From Microbacterium sp. zg-Y625 (GTDB lineage Bacteria; Actinomycetota; Actinomycetes; Actinomycetales; Microbacteriaceae), in contig NZ_CP126740.1 of NCBI RefSeq assembly GCF_030246925.1, positions 2,542,001 to 2,606,000 of the forward strand: DNA of 64,000 nt. Direction: 5' to 3'. Positions within the stretch are counted from its first letter, which is position 1. Every line of letters starts with the position of its first letter. The translations under genes were made by a program, and so were the position numbers. A model generated the notes under the pieces. That model worked only from the letters and a program-made list of their open reading frames with translations, was not told the origin of the DNA and did no database searches. Positions 32,411 to 40,789 of this stretch are shown piece after piece.

Positions 32411-34458
32411 CCCTCCTCCTCGAGCGCGCGCGCTCGCGCCGCCCCGTCACGTGGCTCACCCTGATCGGCGTGCTGCTGCTCCCGGTGCTCATCGGCGGCG
32501 TGCTCGTCGCCGCGCTGTACAACCCGTCCGAACGGCTCGACGCCATGAACGTCGCCGTCGTCAACGACGACGAGCCCGTCACGATCGACGGCCAGATGGT
32601 GCCGCTGGGCCGGCAGTTGACGGCGGGCCTCGTCGAAGGCTCCGACGATCTGCCGAGCAACCTCACCTGGACGATCTCCAACGACGACGATGCCCGTGAC
32701 GGGCTGGCCGACGGTGGCTACGACGCCATCGTGACGATCCCGGAGGGCTTCTCCGCCGCCGCGACATCGACCGCTCCCGGCAGCACCCCGGAGCAGGCCA
32801 CCATCGTCGTGGAGACCGCGCCCGACAGCCTCGTCGTGGATGAGGCCATCACCGCGCAGGTCACGCAGGCAGCCGCGGCCCTGCTCGGCAGCGAGCTCTC
32901 GCAGGTCTACCTCGAGAACGTCTTCCTCGGATTCACCACGCTCGGCGACCAGCTGGGCACGGCGGCAGACGGTGCCGCCGAGCTCGGCGACGGGGCACGC
33001 ACCATCGGCGACGGGGTGACCAGCCTCGCCGACGGCGTGCGGGCCCTCGGCACCGGCGCCGGAGCCATCGCCGACGGCGCCCGGGAGCTCTCTTCGGGCG
33101 CGGGCGCCCTCGCCGACGGCGCGACGCAGGCCGCCAACGGGCTGGACTCGCTCGCCGGTGGCGCGACGACCCTCGCCGACGGGCAGCGGCAGCTGGCCGG
33201 CGCGATCGGGGCGATCGCGGCGCAGATCCCCTCGGACATGCCCCAGATGCCGCAGGAACTCACCGACGCCATCGCGGGGGTCGCTGCCAACAGCACGGCG
33301 ATCAACCAGCAGCTGACGACGTCGGCCCAGCAGCTGGCGGACCTGGCCGCCGCGTGCGACCCGGCCTCCACCGCGGAGCTGTGCACGCAGCTCGACGCCG
33401 CTGCCGAGCGCGCCCAGCAGGTGCTGCCCACCGCCGCGACCCTCGTGGGTCAGGCCGGCGCGATCGGCTCGGCGCTGGAGGGCATGGGGCAGCTGCCCGC
33501 CCTCGGCGCGGGCCTGACCGAGATCGCCGCCCAGTCCAACCAGATCGCCGACGGGGTGGACGGGCTCGCCGGGGGCGCACAGGAGGCGGCAGGCGGCGTC
33601 CGTGAGCTCGCCGGCGGTGCCGGAGCCCTCGCGTCGGGCGCCTCGCAGCTCGCGACCGGTGCCGATCAGCTGACGTCCGGGGCGACGGATGCCGCCACCG
33701 GGGCGGATGCCCTCGCCGACGGGGTCGGCGAGCTGGCCGGTGGAGCGGACACCCTGTCGAACGGCCTCACCACCGCAACCGAGGCGCTCCCGTCGTACAC
33801 CGACCAGGAGGCCGCCGACCTCGCATCGGTCGTGGCCGACCCGGTGGCCGCCGAAGGGCTGGGCACGAATCTGTTCGGGGCCTCCGCCGTTCCCCTCCTC
33901 GTGACGATCGCGCTGTGGTTCGGCGGGCTCGGATCGTTCGTGGCACTGCGGGCGGTCTCGGGCCGTGCCCTCACCTCGCGTCGGCCGTCGGCGCTGCTCG
34001 CGCTGCGCTCGCTTGCGCCGGCGGCGGCGATCGGCGCCCTCCAGGGTCTGCTGGTGGCCGGGGTGGTGCAGCTGGCCGCAGCCTACGACGGCGGCACGTG
34101 GTCGCTGTTCGCCCTGCTGTGCATGCTCGCCGGTGTCGCGTTCGCCGCGGTGAACCAGGCGCTGGTCGCGGTGCTCGGCGGCGCCGGCCGCTGGGTGGCC
34201 GCGCTCGTCGGCGTGCTGGCGGTCGCCACCGGCGTCGTGTCGACCGTGCCCGGCGCGCTCGCCTCGGTCGCGGGTCTCATGCCCACGACCCCCGCCTACC
34301 AGGCCATGCTCGGCGTGCTCACCGACGCCGGCGGCGTCGCAGCGGGCGCTGCGGCACTCGTGATCTGGGGGTTGCTGGCCTTCGTGGCATCGACGCTGGC
34401 GGTCGCCCGCCGCCGGTCGACGTCCGCCAAGGCCGTGCTGGGGGCCGCTGCCGTGTAA
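32407..34458 (+). CDS. YhgE/Pip family membrane protein
   Basis: A 683-residue protein. There is one membrane segment near the N-terminus (about residues 18-38), a long extracytoplasmic region with many heptad-like repeats rich in Ala, Gly, Asp and Leu (AxGAxxLADG pattern, about residues 185-460), and five or six membrane helices in the last 190 residues, resembling ABC-2-type permeases. The family includes phage infection protein Pip and the ESX/type VII-linked YueB. Here it is coupled to the MMPL gene by a 4-bp overlap (ATGA) and controlled with it, suggesting a joint envelope export function. Confidence 0.88.
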   Translation: MTLLLERARSRRPVTWLTLIGVLLLPVLIGGVLVAALYNPSERLDAMNVAVVNDDEPVTIDGQMVPLGRQLTAGLVEGSDDLPSNLTWTISNDDDARDGLADGGYDAIVTIPEGFSAAATSTAPGSTPEQATIVVETAPDSLVVDEAITAQVTQAAAALLGSELSQVYLENVFLGFTTLGDQLGTAADGAAELGDGARTIGDGVTSLADGVRALGTGAGAIADGARELSSGAGALADGATQAANGLDSLAGGATTLADGQRQLAGAIGAIAAQIPSDMPQMPQELTDAIAGVAANSTAINQQLTTSAQQLADLAAACDPASTAELCTQLDAAAERAQQVLPTAATLVGQAGAIGSALEGMGQLPALGAGLTEIAAQSNQIADGVDGLAGGAQEAAGGVRELAGGAGALASGASQLATGADQLTSGATDAATGADALADGVGELAGGADTLSNGLTTATEALPSYTDQEAADLASVVADPVAAEGLGTNLFGASAVPLLVTIALWFGGLGSFVALRAVSGRALTSRRPSALLALRSLAPAAAIGALQGLLVAGVVQLAAAYDGGTWSLFALLCMLAGVAFAAVNQALVAVLGGAGRWVAALVGVLAVATGVVSTVPGALASVAGLMPTTPAYQAMLGVLTDAGGVAAGAAALVIWGLLAFVASTLAVARRRSTSAKAVLGAAAV

Positions 34459-34460
34459 CG

Positions 34461-34488
34461 CCGTGGCGCCGCGGCAGCGGCGCCACGG
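34461..34488. terminator. Bidirectional terminator hairpin between yhgE and ccsB
   Basis: A perfect 12-bp stem CCGTGGCGCCGC (34461-34472) with its complement at 34477-34488 and a GGCA tetraloop lies between two converging genes. It begins 2 nt after the yhgE stop. Confidence 0.7.
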
Positions 34489-34494
34489 TGCGGG

Positions 34495-35544
34495 TCAGTT
34501 GAGGCCGCTGTAGGCGTGCAGACCCTTGAAGAACTGGTTGACGATCGTGAAGTTGAAGATCACGGTGAGGAACCCGATGATCGAGAGCCACGCCGATCGC
34601 ACCCCGCGCCAGCCGCGCGTCGCGCGGGCGTGGATGTAGCCGGCGTAGAGCACCCAGATCACGAAGGTCCACACTTCCTTCGTGTCGAAGCCCCAGTAGC
34701 GGCCCCACGCATCGTTGGCCCAGATGGACCCGGCGATGAGGGTGAAGGTCCAGAAGATGAACCCGATGATCGCGAAGCGGTAAGCGAGGGATTCCAGGGT
34801 GTCGGCGTTGGGAAGGGTGCGCAGCAGACGCGACCAGCCTCCGGGCGCGGCGACCGCCTGCGCCTCGCGCTCGGCAAGACGCTGCTGCTTCGCCTCACGG
34901 TGCACCTGGAACAGCTGCACCACCGACAGGGCGAAGGCGAGCGCGAAGAACGCCGTCGACAGCGACGCCACGAAGACGTGGATGACAAGCCACACGCTCT
35001 TCAGGGGATCCATGAGCGGCTGTACCTCGACGTAGTACGCCAGGGTCGCACCACCGAGCAGCACCACGACGAGCCCGCTGACGAAGGCGCCGAGGAAGCG
35101 CAGGTCGTGGCGGAACAGCACGCCGAGGTACACCGCGACGATCAGCATGGTGCCGGTGAGGGCGAACTCGTACATGTTGGCCCACGGCACGCGCTCGGCG
35201 GCGATGCCCCGCAGCACGTCGGCGACGACGTGGAAGCCGAAGCCGAGCCACATCAAGGCCGTGCCGATGCGCGCCCACAGGAAGCGAGGACGCTCGCCCG
35301 GGCGAGCGTCGACGCCGGGATCGGATGCCGCGAGCTGCGCACCACCCGGTGCGGCTTCGCCGGTGCCACCGGCCGCCGCGCCCACCAGCGCGCGCTGTCG
35401 GGTGTCCTGCGCCTTCGCGGCCTGCTCGGAACGACGCGCGAGGTCCACGGCGTAGGCGATGAAGGCCAGGGCGTAGATCGCGATCGCGGTCCACACCAGC
35501 AGCACGGACACGTCGTCGAGCGAGAGCGCTTCGGTCGCAGGCAT
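34495..35544 (-). CDS. ccsB: Cytochrome c biogenesis protein CcsB (ResC/CcsA family)
   Basis: A 349-residue membrane protein of system II cytochrome c maturation that carries heme to the outside and holds the WWD domain. The tryptophan-rich block WANDAWGRYWGFDTKEVWTF is at about residues 268-287, and histidines that could ligate heme lie near WLGFGFHVVAD and LVIHVFVAS. It works with ResB, which is encoded 2 kb further on the same strand; the DUF7882 operon lies between on the opposite strand. The ATG at 35544 is chosen because TAGACT (35552-35557) ends 7 nt before it. Confidence 0.92.
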   Translation of the reverse strand: MPATEALSLDDVSVLLVWTAIAIYALAFIAYAVDLARRSEQAAKAQDTRQRALVGAAAGGTGEAAPGGAQLAASDPGVDARPGERPRFLWARIGTALMWLGFGFHVVADVLRGIAAERVPWANMYEFALTGTMLIVAVYLGVLFRHDLRFLGAFVSGLVVVLLGGATLAYYVEVQPLMDPLKSVWLVIHVFVASLSTAFFALAFALSVVQLFQVHREAKQQRLAEREAQAVAAPGGWSRLLRTLPNADTLESLAYRFAIIGFIFWTFTLIAGSIWANDAWGRYWGFDTKEVWTFVIWVLYAGYIHARATRGWRGVRSAWLSIIGFLTVIFNFTIVNQFFKGLHAYSGLN

Positions 35545-35747
35545 GGCATCCAGTCTACGTCCGCACATCCCGCCCCCCGGCTGGCCCGCGGGATGCTGCA
35601 GCCCGGCCGGGCGGTGCGCACGGACCGCCCGCCGGGCAGGCGGTGGACACCCCGCTTTCGCCTGGTCCTTGCCATCACAGGGCCGCAGGTCACAGACTGG
35701 CCCTGCGGGTGTCGCCCCGACGTAGTGCTCGCCGATCGGAGGTCCTG
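35545..35747. other. Intergenic region between ccsB and the DUF7882 operon
   Basis: Divergent gap of 203 bp. It holds the ccsB -10 element at its left end and, at about 35683-35708, an inverted repeat CCGCAGG/CCTGCGG that could form a small hairpin in the leader of the DUF7882 operon. A possible TTGCCA -35 lies nearby but no convincing -10. No gene is seen. Confidence 0.4.
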
Positions 35748-36062
35748 GTGGGACGACTGACGTTCGGTGAGGGGATCCGGGTGGACTTCGAGGACCGCGC
35801 CCTCGCGCACCTGTACCGGGCCATGCTCGGAAAGCTCCACAAGGGCGAGGGGTTCCACCTGTCCTGGAAAGACGACATCTCGATCGGCGACGGGCGCATG
35901 ACCGTGTGGATCCACCCCGACACCTCTATGGTCTGCAAGCTGGGTCACCCGGTCGGCGACCTGAATCCGGCATGGCTGAGAGCACTGTCGGTCGCAGCCA
36001 ACAGCATGGAAGGTCTGCATCTGGTGCCCGAGCCCGTCGCGTCGGCGCCGGAGCGGCGCTGA
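35748..36062 (+). CDS. DUF7882 family protein, first paralogue
   Basis: A 104-residue protein of the family now called DUF7882 in actinobacteria, often mislabelled as ATP-dependent DNA ligase in older records. Shared features are DFEDRALAHL, SWKDDISIGDGRMTVWIHPD and a C-terminal ANSMEGLHLVPEP. There is no ligase catalytic motif and no membrane segment. The GTG start is preceded by CGGAGG. It is followed after 9 bp by a second member. The function is unknown. Confidence 0.72.
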   Translation: MGRLTFGEGIRVDFEDRALAHLYRAMLGKLHKGEGFHLSWKDDISIGDGRMTVWIHPDTSMVCKLGHPVGDLNPAWLRALSVAANSMEGLHLVPEPVASAPERR

Positions 36063-36071
36063 GGAGGAGCC

Positions 36072-36401
36072 ATGGGCAAATTCATGTACGAGAACCTCGT
36101 CAAGGCCGACTTCGAGGATCGGGTGCTGGCGCACCTGCAAGTGGTGATCGGCGCGAAACAGCGGCGGGGAGAGTCCTTCTCGTTCACCTGGAAAGACGAC
36201 GTCAGCCTCGGCGACGGCACCACCTCGGTGTGGATCCACCCGCGGTGCACCCTCGCGTACAAGTTCTACGGCGGTCGCAAGCCGGCCATCAACAGGGCGT
36301 GGGTGGAGCAGATGATGCTGTCGGCCAACTCCACCCGGGGGCTCTACATCATGTCCGAGCCGACGGAAGCCAGCCGTGTCAGCGAGGAGGTCGGCGTATG
36401 A
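36072..36401 (+). CDS. DUF7882 family protein, second paralogue
   Basis: A 109-residue paralogue of the preceding gene: DFEDRVLAHLQVVIGAKQRR, FTWKDDVSLGDGTTSVWIHP and ANSTRGLYIMSEP align position for position. A strong GAGGAGG ribosome-binding site precedes the ATG. The stop overlaps the start of the next gene by 4 bp (ATGA), so the three genes are a translationally coupled operon. Paralogous neighbours suggest a heteromeric complex. Confidence 0.72.
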   Translation: MGKFMYENLVKADFEDRVLAHLQVVIGAKQRRGESFSFTWKDDVSLGDGTTSVWIHPRCTLAYKFYGGRKPAINRAWVEQMMLSANSTRGLYIMSEPTEASRVSEEVGV

Positions 36402-36610
36402 AGCGCATCGACATCCGATACGGCGGGCACTCGTACAGCGTCGGCGGCAGGGAGCTCGCCGACCTGCAGAACGAGATCGAGACAGGGCTGGTCCCCGGCG
36501 GGAGCGTGTGGATCCGGGTCAACGAGGGCGAAGGCATCCGACGGGATGCGTACCTACTCATCACGCCCGGCACACCGATCGCGCTGATCCCGCTGGAAGG
36601 CGAGAAGTAG
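36398..36610 (+). CDS. Small protein encoded with the DUF7882 pair, unknown function
   Basis: A 70-residue protein (MKRIDIRYGGHSYSVGGREL at the start, ITPGTPIALIPLEGEK at the end) predicted to be mostly beta strands. It has no cysteines and no membrane segment. It starts on the ATG that overlaps the preceding stop codon (ATGA), within a downstream-of-SD context AGGAGG. The family name is not known to me; such proteins accompany DUF7882 genes. Third gene of the operon. Confidence 0.65.
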   Translation: MKRIDIRYGGHSYSVGGRELADLQNEIETGLVPGGSVWIRVNEGEGIRRDAYLLITPGTPIALIPLEGEK

Positions 36611-36689
36611 CCGGATCCGCCAGAAGCGGCGGAGCGGACTGATCGGGAGTGTCTGCGCAACCCCCGTACGAGGTGCGGGAGGCGGGTCG

Positions 36690-36695
36690 TAGCCT
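36690..36695 (+). promoter_or_regulatory. Candidate leaderless -10 element
   Basis: TAGCCT ends 6 nt before the ATG at 36702. It makes the following gene independent of the DUF7882 operon. Confidence 0.45.
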
Positions 36696-36701
36696 CACGC
36701 C

Positions 36702-37040
36702 ATGAAGCGCCTCACCTTTGCCGGCAAGAGCCTGCTGACCTGCGATGCCATGGCGGATGCCATCCTCGTGTACGCGGCCCTGCTCGCCAATGCCGGCGAG
36801 GCGAGGCCGGTCGAGTTGAACGCGTACCGCAGCTCCGGCGAGAAGGTCACAGCCACCCTCCTCCTGGGCACCGGCGCGCCCGTCATGGTGGAGACCTCGA
36901 GCGCCGACCTCCCCGAGCCGGACAACAACCTCACCCTGGACATGCTCCTCGGAGAGATCCAGCTACGGCTGGATCCCCCGACCGCACGGATGGTCGACGG
37001 CCCGCCGGCGGGCGACGAGGACGACGCCTATACCGGCTGA
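36702..37040 (+). CDS. Hypothetical protein, unrecognised family
   Basis: A 112-residue soluble protein (MKRLTFAGKSLLTCDAMADA at the start) with an acidic C-terminal tail (GDEDDAYTG). A mixed alpha/beta pattern is likely; there is one cysteine and no obvious catalytic motif. It overlaps the 3' end of the convergent resB gene by 13 bp. Codon use is like that of its neighbours, so it is real, but I cannot name the family. Confidence 0.6.
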   Translation: MKRLTFAGKSLLTCDAMADAILVYAALLANAGEARPVELNAYRSSGEKVTATLLLGTGAPVMVETSSADLPEPDNNLTLDMLLGEIQLRLDPPTARMVDGPPAGDEDDAYTG

Positions 37041-38752
37041 CGGTCCCGGCGCAGGCGCGCGTCGAGGGCGTCTGCGTGGCGGCGGGCGACGTCATCGACC
37101 GCCGTCCTCAGCGTCGGGTCCTCCCCGCGGGCGAGTCCGGCGTACTCCAGACGCACCGTTCCCGAGTCGGGCGTGGCCTTGACCCACATGCGGCGCCGCG
37201 GCACGAACAGCGCGACCATGAGTCCCAGTGTCGCGAGCACGGCGAAGAACAGCACCCAGGGTGCACCCACGTCGCGGTGGATGGACAGCGACGCGAACCG
37301 CGGCACCGACTCGGCGTAGCCGGTGACGCCCTCGGGCGAGGCGTTCTCGAACGTGATGGTGCCCCAGCCGTTCGGCAGATCCGCGGTCTCGCCGGGGGCC
37401 AGCTCGATCGAATCGGTGTCGACAGCGCGGCCGGTCAGCTGCTCCATGCCCTCCGGGTCGAGGGTGTACACCGAGCGGGGGGTGCCGTCGTCGATGCCGA
37501 GGTCGCCGGCGTAGACGTCGAGGGTGAGCACCGGGTTGATGAGGTCGGGGTACACCGACGTCAGCGCTCCGGTGCCGAGGGCCGCCGCCGTCGGATAGAA
37601 GAAGCCGACCATGCCCAGCTGCTCGGGCATGCCGTCGGGCACCTTCACGACGCCGAGCGAGGTCATCGCGGCATCCTGCGGCAGGAACGGCACGGATTCG
37701 CTGTAGACCACGGCGCCGTCGGCATCGCGCACCGTCAGCACGGGGGCGTAGCCGTTGCCCATGAGGTAGATGCGGTCGCCCTCGATGTCGACCGGATGGT
37801 TCACCCGCACCTCGGCGGGCTTCTCCTCCTGCCCGGGGACCTTCGTCGTCAGCACGGCCGCGAAGTCGCCGGCTTGGCCTGCTCCCTGCTCGCCGGCAGG
37901 AATGTAGCTGACCTGGAACTCCTCCAGCGTCATCGAGTACGGCGGCAGCGCCTCGGTGTCGACAAAGCGTCCCGGGTTGAACGAGGAATAGTCGGCGAGG
38001 GTGTTGACGAAGCTCTGGCCGCCCTCGACCAGCACGTCCTGACCGGTGTACGTGAACCCGCCGCCGACGCCCACCGAGATGAGCACGCCCACCAGCGACG
38101 CGTGGAAGACGAGGTTGCCGGTCTCCCGCAGGTAGCCGCGCTCTGCCGAGACCGAGAAAGAGCCTCGGCCGTCGTATCGCTCGACACGGTAGCCGGCTTT
38201 GCGCAGCTGCTCGCCGGCCAGGTCGATCGCCTCGGCGGCGGTGGCTGCGGCATCCGCCCCCTCCGGCAGCTCCACGACGGCGTCGGTGTGATCGTCGAGG
38301 CGGGACAGTCGCGCGGGGGTGCGCGGCGGGCGGGAGCGCAGCGCCTTCCAGTGGTGCTTGGTGCGCGGGATGACGCACCCGATCAGCGAGATGAAGAGCA
38401 GGATGTAGATCGCCGAGAACCACGGCGACGAGTACACGTCGAACAGGCTCAGCCCGTCGAGGATGGGGTACAGGTCGGGGTTGTCCGCCTCGAACTGCAC
38501 CACGCCGTTCGGGTCGGCGCTGCGCTGCGGAACGATCGACCCGGGGATCGCCGCGATCGCCAGCAGCAGCAGCAGCACGACGGCTGTGCGCATGCTGGTC
38601 AGCTGCCGCCAGCCCCAGCGCAGCCAGCCGACGAAGCCGAGAGCGGGCTGCTGGATGCCACCGGGAGCGTCGCCGTCGGCGTGGTCTCCGGGGCGCAGCG
38701 GTCCGTCGACCTCGTCGACGAGGGTGCCGTCGTCAGAGCGGGAGCTGGACAC
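37028..38752 (-). CDS. resB: Cytochrome c biogenesis protein ResB
   Basis: A 574-residue membrane protein, partner of CcsB/ResC in heme delivery and ligation for c-type cytochromes (system II). Membrane helices lie near residues 52-73, 112-132, 212-232 and 512-532, with the ResB landmark MRTAVVLLLLLAIAAIPGSI and a large external domain between the third and fourth helices. The conserved histidine in LVFHASLVGVL is a heme-ligand candidate. The GTG start overlaps the ccdA stop by 20 bp. It is the last gene of the operon histidine phosphatase - resA-like - ccdA - resB. Confidence 0.92.
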   Translation of the reverse strand: MSSSRSDDGTLVDEVDGPLRPGDHADGDAPGGIQQPALGFVGWLRWGWRQLTSMRTAVVLLLLLAIAAIPGSIVPQRSADPNGVVQFEADNPDLYPILDGLSLFDVYSSPWFSAIYILLFISLIGCVIPRTKHHWKALRSRPPRTPARLSRLDDHTDAVVELPEGADAAATAAEAIDLAGEQLRKAGYRVERYDGRGSFSVSAERGYLRETGNLVFHASLVGVLISVGVGGGFTYTGQDVLVEGGQSFVNTLADYSSFNPGRFVDTEALPPYSMTLEEFQVSYIPAGEQGAGQAGDFAAVLTTKVPGQEEKPAEVRVNHPVDIEGDRIYLMGNGYAPVLTVRDADGAVVYSESVPFLPQDAAMTSLGVVKVPDGMPEQLGMVGFFYPTAAALGTGALTSVYPDLINPVLTLDVYAGDLGIDDGTPRSVYTLDPEGMEQLTGRAVDTDSIELAPGETADLPNGWGTITFENASPEGVTGYAESVPRFASLSIHRDVGAPWVLFFAVLATLGLMVALFVPRRRMWVKATPDSGTVRLEYAGLARGEDPTLRTAVDDVARRHADALDARLRRDRQPV

Positions 38753-39482
38753 TGCCGATCACCGCCCCGAGCCGTGACATGAGGTCCGTCCAGACGCCGG
38801 TGACCATGAGCAGTCCGAGTGCGATGAGCAGCACTCCTCCCGTGATGTTGATCGCGCGGATGTAGCGCTTGACGAACGCGACCGACCGGGTTGCCCACCC
38901 GAATCCGATCGCCAGCAGGATGAACGGCACGCCGAGGCCGAGCGAATAGGCCACGCCCAGGATGCCGGCGCGCACCGGGTCGCCCTGGTTGATCGAGATC
39001 GCGAGGATCGCGGTCATGGTCGGGCCGATGCACGGCGCCCAGCCGATGCCCATCGCGACGCCCAGGAGCGGCGCGCCGACGAGGCCGAGGTTCTCGCGCA
39101 TGCGGGGCCGGAAGGTGCGCTGCGCGACGCCGAAGACCCCGATGAAGACGAGGCCCAGCAGAATCACGACGACCCCCAGCACCCGGGTGATCGGGTCCTG
39201 GTAGCGGATGAAGAGCTGCCCCAGCGATCCCCCCAGCACGAAGATCGCGACGAACACCGCCGTGAACCCGGCGATGAACAGCAGCACACCGGCCAGCAGC
39301 CGCGACCGGGTCTTCGTGCGGGCGCCCCCGGTGCGGGCGGGGGCCGCGCCGCCCAGGAAGCCGAGGTACCCCGGCACCAGCGGCAGCACGCACGGCGAGA
39401 GGAACGACACCAGCCCGGCGAGCATCGCGATCGGGATCGCCAGCCAGAGAGCGCCGTCGAAGACGATCCCGAAAGGATTCAC
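38733..39482 (-). CDS. ccdA: Cytochrome c biogenesis / thiol transport protein CcdA
   Basis: A 249-residue, six-helix membrane protein that passes electrons from cytoplasmic thioredoxin to external thiol proteins, keeping apocytochrome CXXCH cysteines reduced. The two redox cysteines are visible in FLSPCVLPLVPGYLGFLGG (first helix) and IGWAPCIGPTMTAIL (fourth helix). The GTG at 39482 overlaps the stop of the upstream thioredoxin-like gene (GTGA), so the two are translationally coupled. The length equals that of the short CcdA type. Confidence 0.94.
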   Translation of the reverse strand: MNPFGIVFDGALWLAIPIAMLAGLVSFLSPCVLPLVPGYLGFLGGAAPARTGGARTKTRSRLLAGVLLFIAGFTAVFVAIFVLGGSLGQLFIRYQDPITRVLGVVVILLGLVFIGVFGVAQRTFRPRMRENLGLVGAPLLGVAMGIGWAPCIGPTMTAILAISINQGDPVRAGILGVAYSLGLGVPFILLAIGFGWATRSVAFVKRYIRAINITGGVLLIALGLLMVTGVWTDLMSRLGAVIGSVQLPL

Positions 39483-40108
39483 GGGGTCTCCGCGAGCGTG
39501 TCGCGCACGAGGGTCGTGAGGATCGATGCATCCGGAAGCTGGCCGATCACGCGGGCGGCGAGGCGCCCTTCGGCGTCGAGCACCAGCGTCGTCGGCACCG
39601 CCTGCAGCGAGGTGACCTCGGCGAAGGCGAGCTTGAGGTCGGGGTCGCGGTGGGCCAGCACCGAGGGGTAGGTGATGCCGTAGGTGCGGTCGAACGATGC
39701 CGCCGTGGCGGCTTCGTCGTAGATGTTGACGCCCAGGAACGACACGTCGGCGTCGGCGAACTCCTCGTTCGCCTGCTGCAGGTACGGCGCCTCGGCGCGG
39801 CAGGGTCCGCACCCGGCGTACCAGAAGTTCACGACGACGACGTCACCGAGGAGGTCGTCGCTGGTGATCGTCCCGCCGTCCACACCGGTGCCCGAGAAGA
39901 CGATGGGGTCCTCGCGGTCGGCGGGCGCGATCTCGGTCGCGGCGAAATCACGCGAGACGAACCCCGCGGTGTCCCCCTCGCGATACGCGTCGACGAGGTC
40001 GTCGTTGCCGCTCGTGCATCCGGCGATGCCCGCGGTGAGGGCGACAGCGGCCACTGCCGCCAGCAGGCGGGGCGCGCGCCGCGGACGGGAGGATTCGCGA
40101 AGGCCCAT
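39479..40108 (-). CDS. Thioredoxin-like lipoprotein (ResA/TlpA type)
   Basis: A 209-residue secreted thiol-disulfide oxidoreductase. A basic N-terminus, a hydrophobic stretch and a lipobox IAGC (cysteine 31) mark it as a lipoprotein. The redox site is CGPC (C100, C103) in WYAGCGPCRAEAP, and the cis-proline segment AVPTTLVLD lies near 170. It probably reduces apocytochrome c with electrons from CcdA, the next gene. The ATG at 40108 shares one base with the stop of the histidine phosphatase gene (TGATG). Confidence 0.9.
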   Translation of the reverse strand: MGLRESSRPRRAPRLLAAVAAVALTAGIAGCTSGNDDLVDAYREGDTAGFVSRDFAATEIAPADREDPIVFSGTGVDGGTITSDDLLGDVVVVNFWYAGCGPCRAEAPYLQQANEEFADADVSFLGVNIYDEAATAASFDRTYGITYPSVLAHRDPDLKLAFAEVTSLQAVPTTLVLDAEGRLAARVIGQLPDASILTTLVRDTLAETP

Positions 40109-40740
40109 CACACCGCTCCCACATCGACGGCCCCGGACAGGCTCGCCGGCTCCACGTAGGCGACCTCGGTCCACGTGCCGTCCTCGCCGAGCTCGACGCT
40201 CGTGATGCTCGACAGCGCACATCGGCGCTGCGTCGGGTTGTGGCGGAGTCGTCCGCCGGTGATCGCGAGGTGGGTGATCCAGATCGGCAGCTGGTGCGAC
40301 ACGATCACGGCGTCGCCGGACTCGGTCGACTTCCAGGCGTCGCGCATCGCGGCATCCATGCGCTCCACCACCTGCGCGTACGGCTCACCCCAGCTCGGCA
40401 GGTCGGGCTTGCGCAGGTGCAGCCAGTTGACCGGGTTGGCCATGGCGCGGTTCATCCGCCGGCCCTCGAAGACATTGGTCGGCTCGATCACGCGCTCGTC
40501 GACGCTCGGGTCGATCTCGAAGAGCTCCGCGAACGGCTCCGCCGATTCCCGCGCGCGCTGCAACGGAGAGCACACGAGCTGCCCGATGGGGCGCTCGAGT
40601 CCCTGCACGTACTCCGCGGCCTGACGAGCCATGCGCCGGCCGTCGGAGCTCAGTCCGAACCCCGGAAGCCTGCCGTAGAGCACACGCCCCGGGTTGTGGA
40701 CCTCTCCGTGGCGCACGAGATGAAGGCGGTCGGCAGGCAC
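40108..40740 (-). CDS. Histidine phosphatase family protein
   Basis: A 210-residue phosphoglycerate-mutase-like phosphatase. The catalytic RHGE is at residues 10-13 and the second histidine in VIVSHQLPIWITH near residue 147. The substrate is unknown; broad-specificity phosphatases of this group often act on small phosphate esters. It is the first gene of the cytochrome c biogenesis operon and coupled to the next gene by a 1-bp overlap. TAGACT ends 6 nt before its ATG on the minus strand (40747-40752), so the operon mRNA is probably leaderless. Confidence 0.88.
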   Translation of the reverse strand: MPADRLHLVRHGEVHNPGRVLYGRLPGFGLSSDGRRMARQAAEYVQGLERPIGQLVCSPLQRARESAEPFAELFEIDPSVDERVIEPTNVFEGRRMNRAMANPVNWLHLRKPDLPSWGEPYAQVVERMDAAMRDAWKSTESGDAVIVSHQLPIWITHLAITGGRLRHNPTQRRCALSSITSVELGEDGTWTEVAYVEPASLSGAVDVGAV

Positions 40741-40789
40741 GCCCCAAGTCTACGTCGGCGCGCACTGTGCACGCGCTGGGCGCCGGCCG

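Noticed and set aside
35748..36401. ATP-dependent DNA ligase, a label used for such proteins in databases
   Set aside because: About 105 residues with no KxDG lysine motif or OB fold; fits DUF7882 instead.
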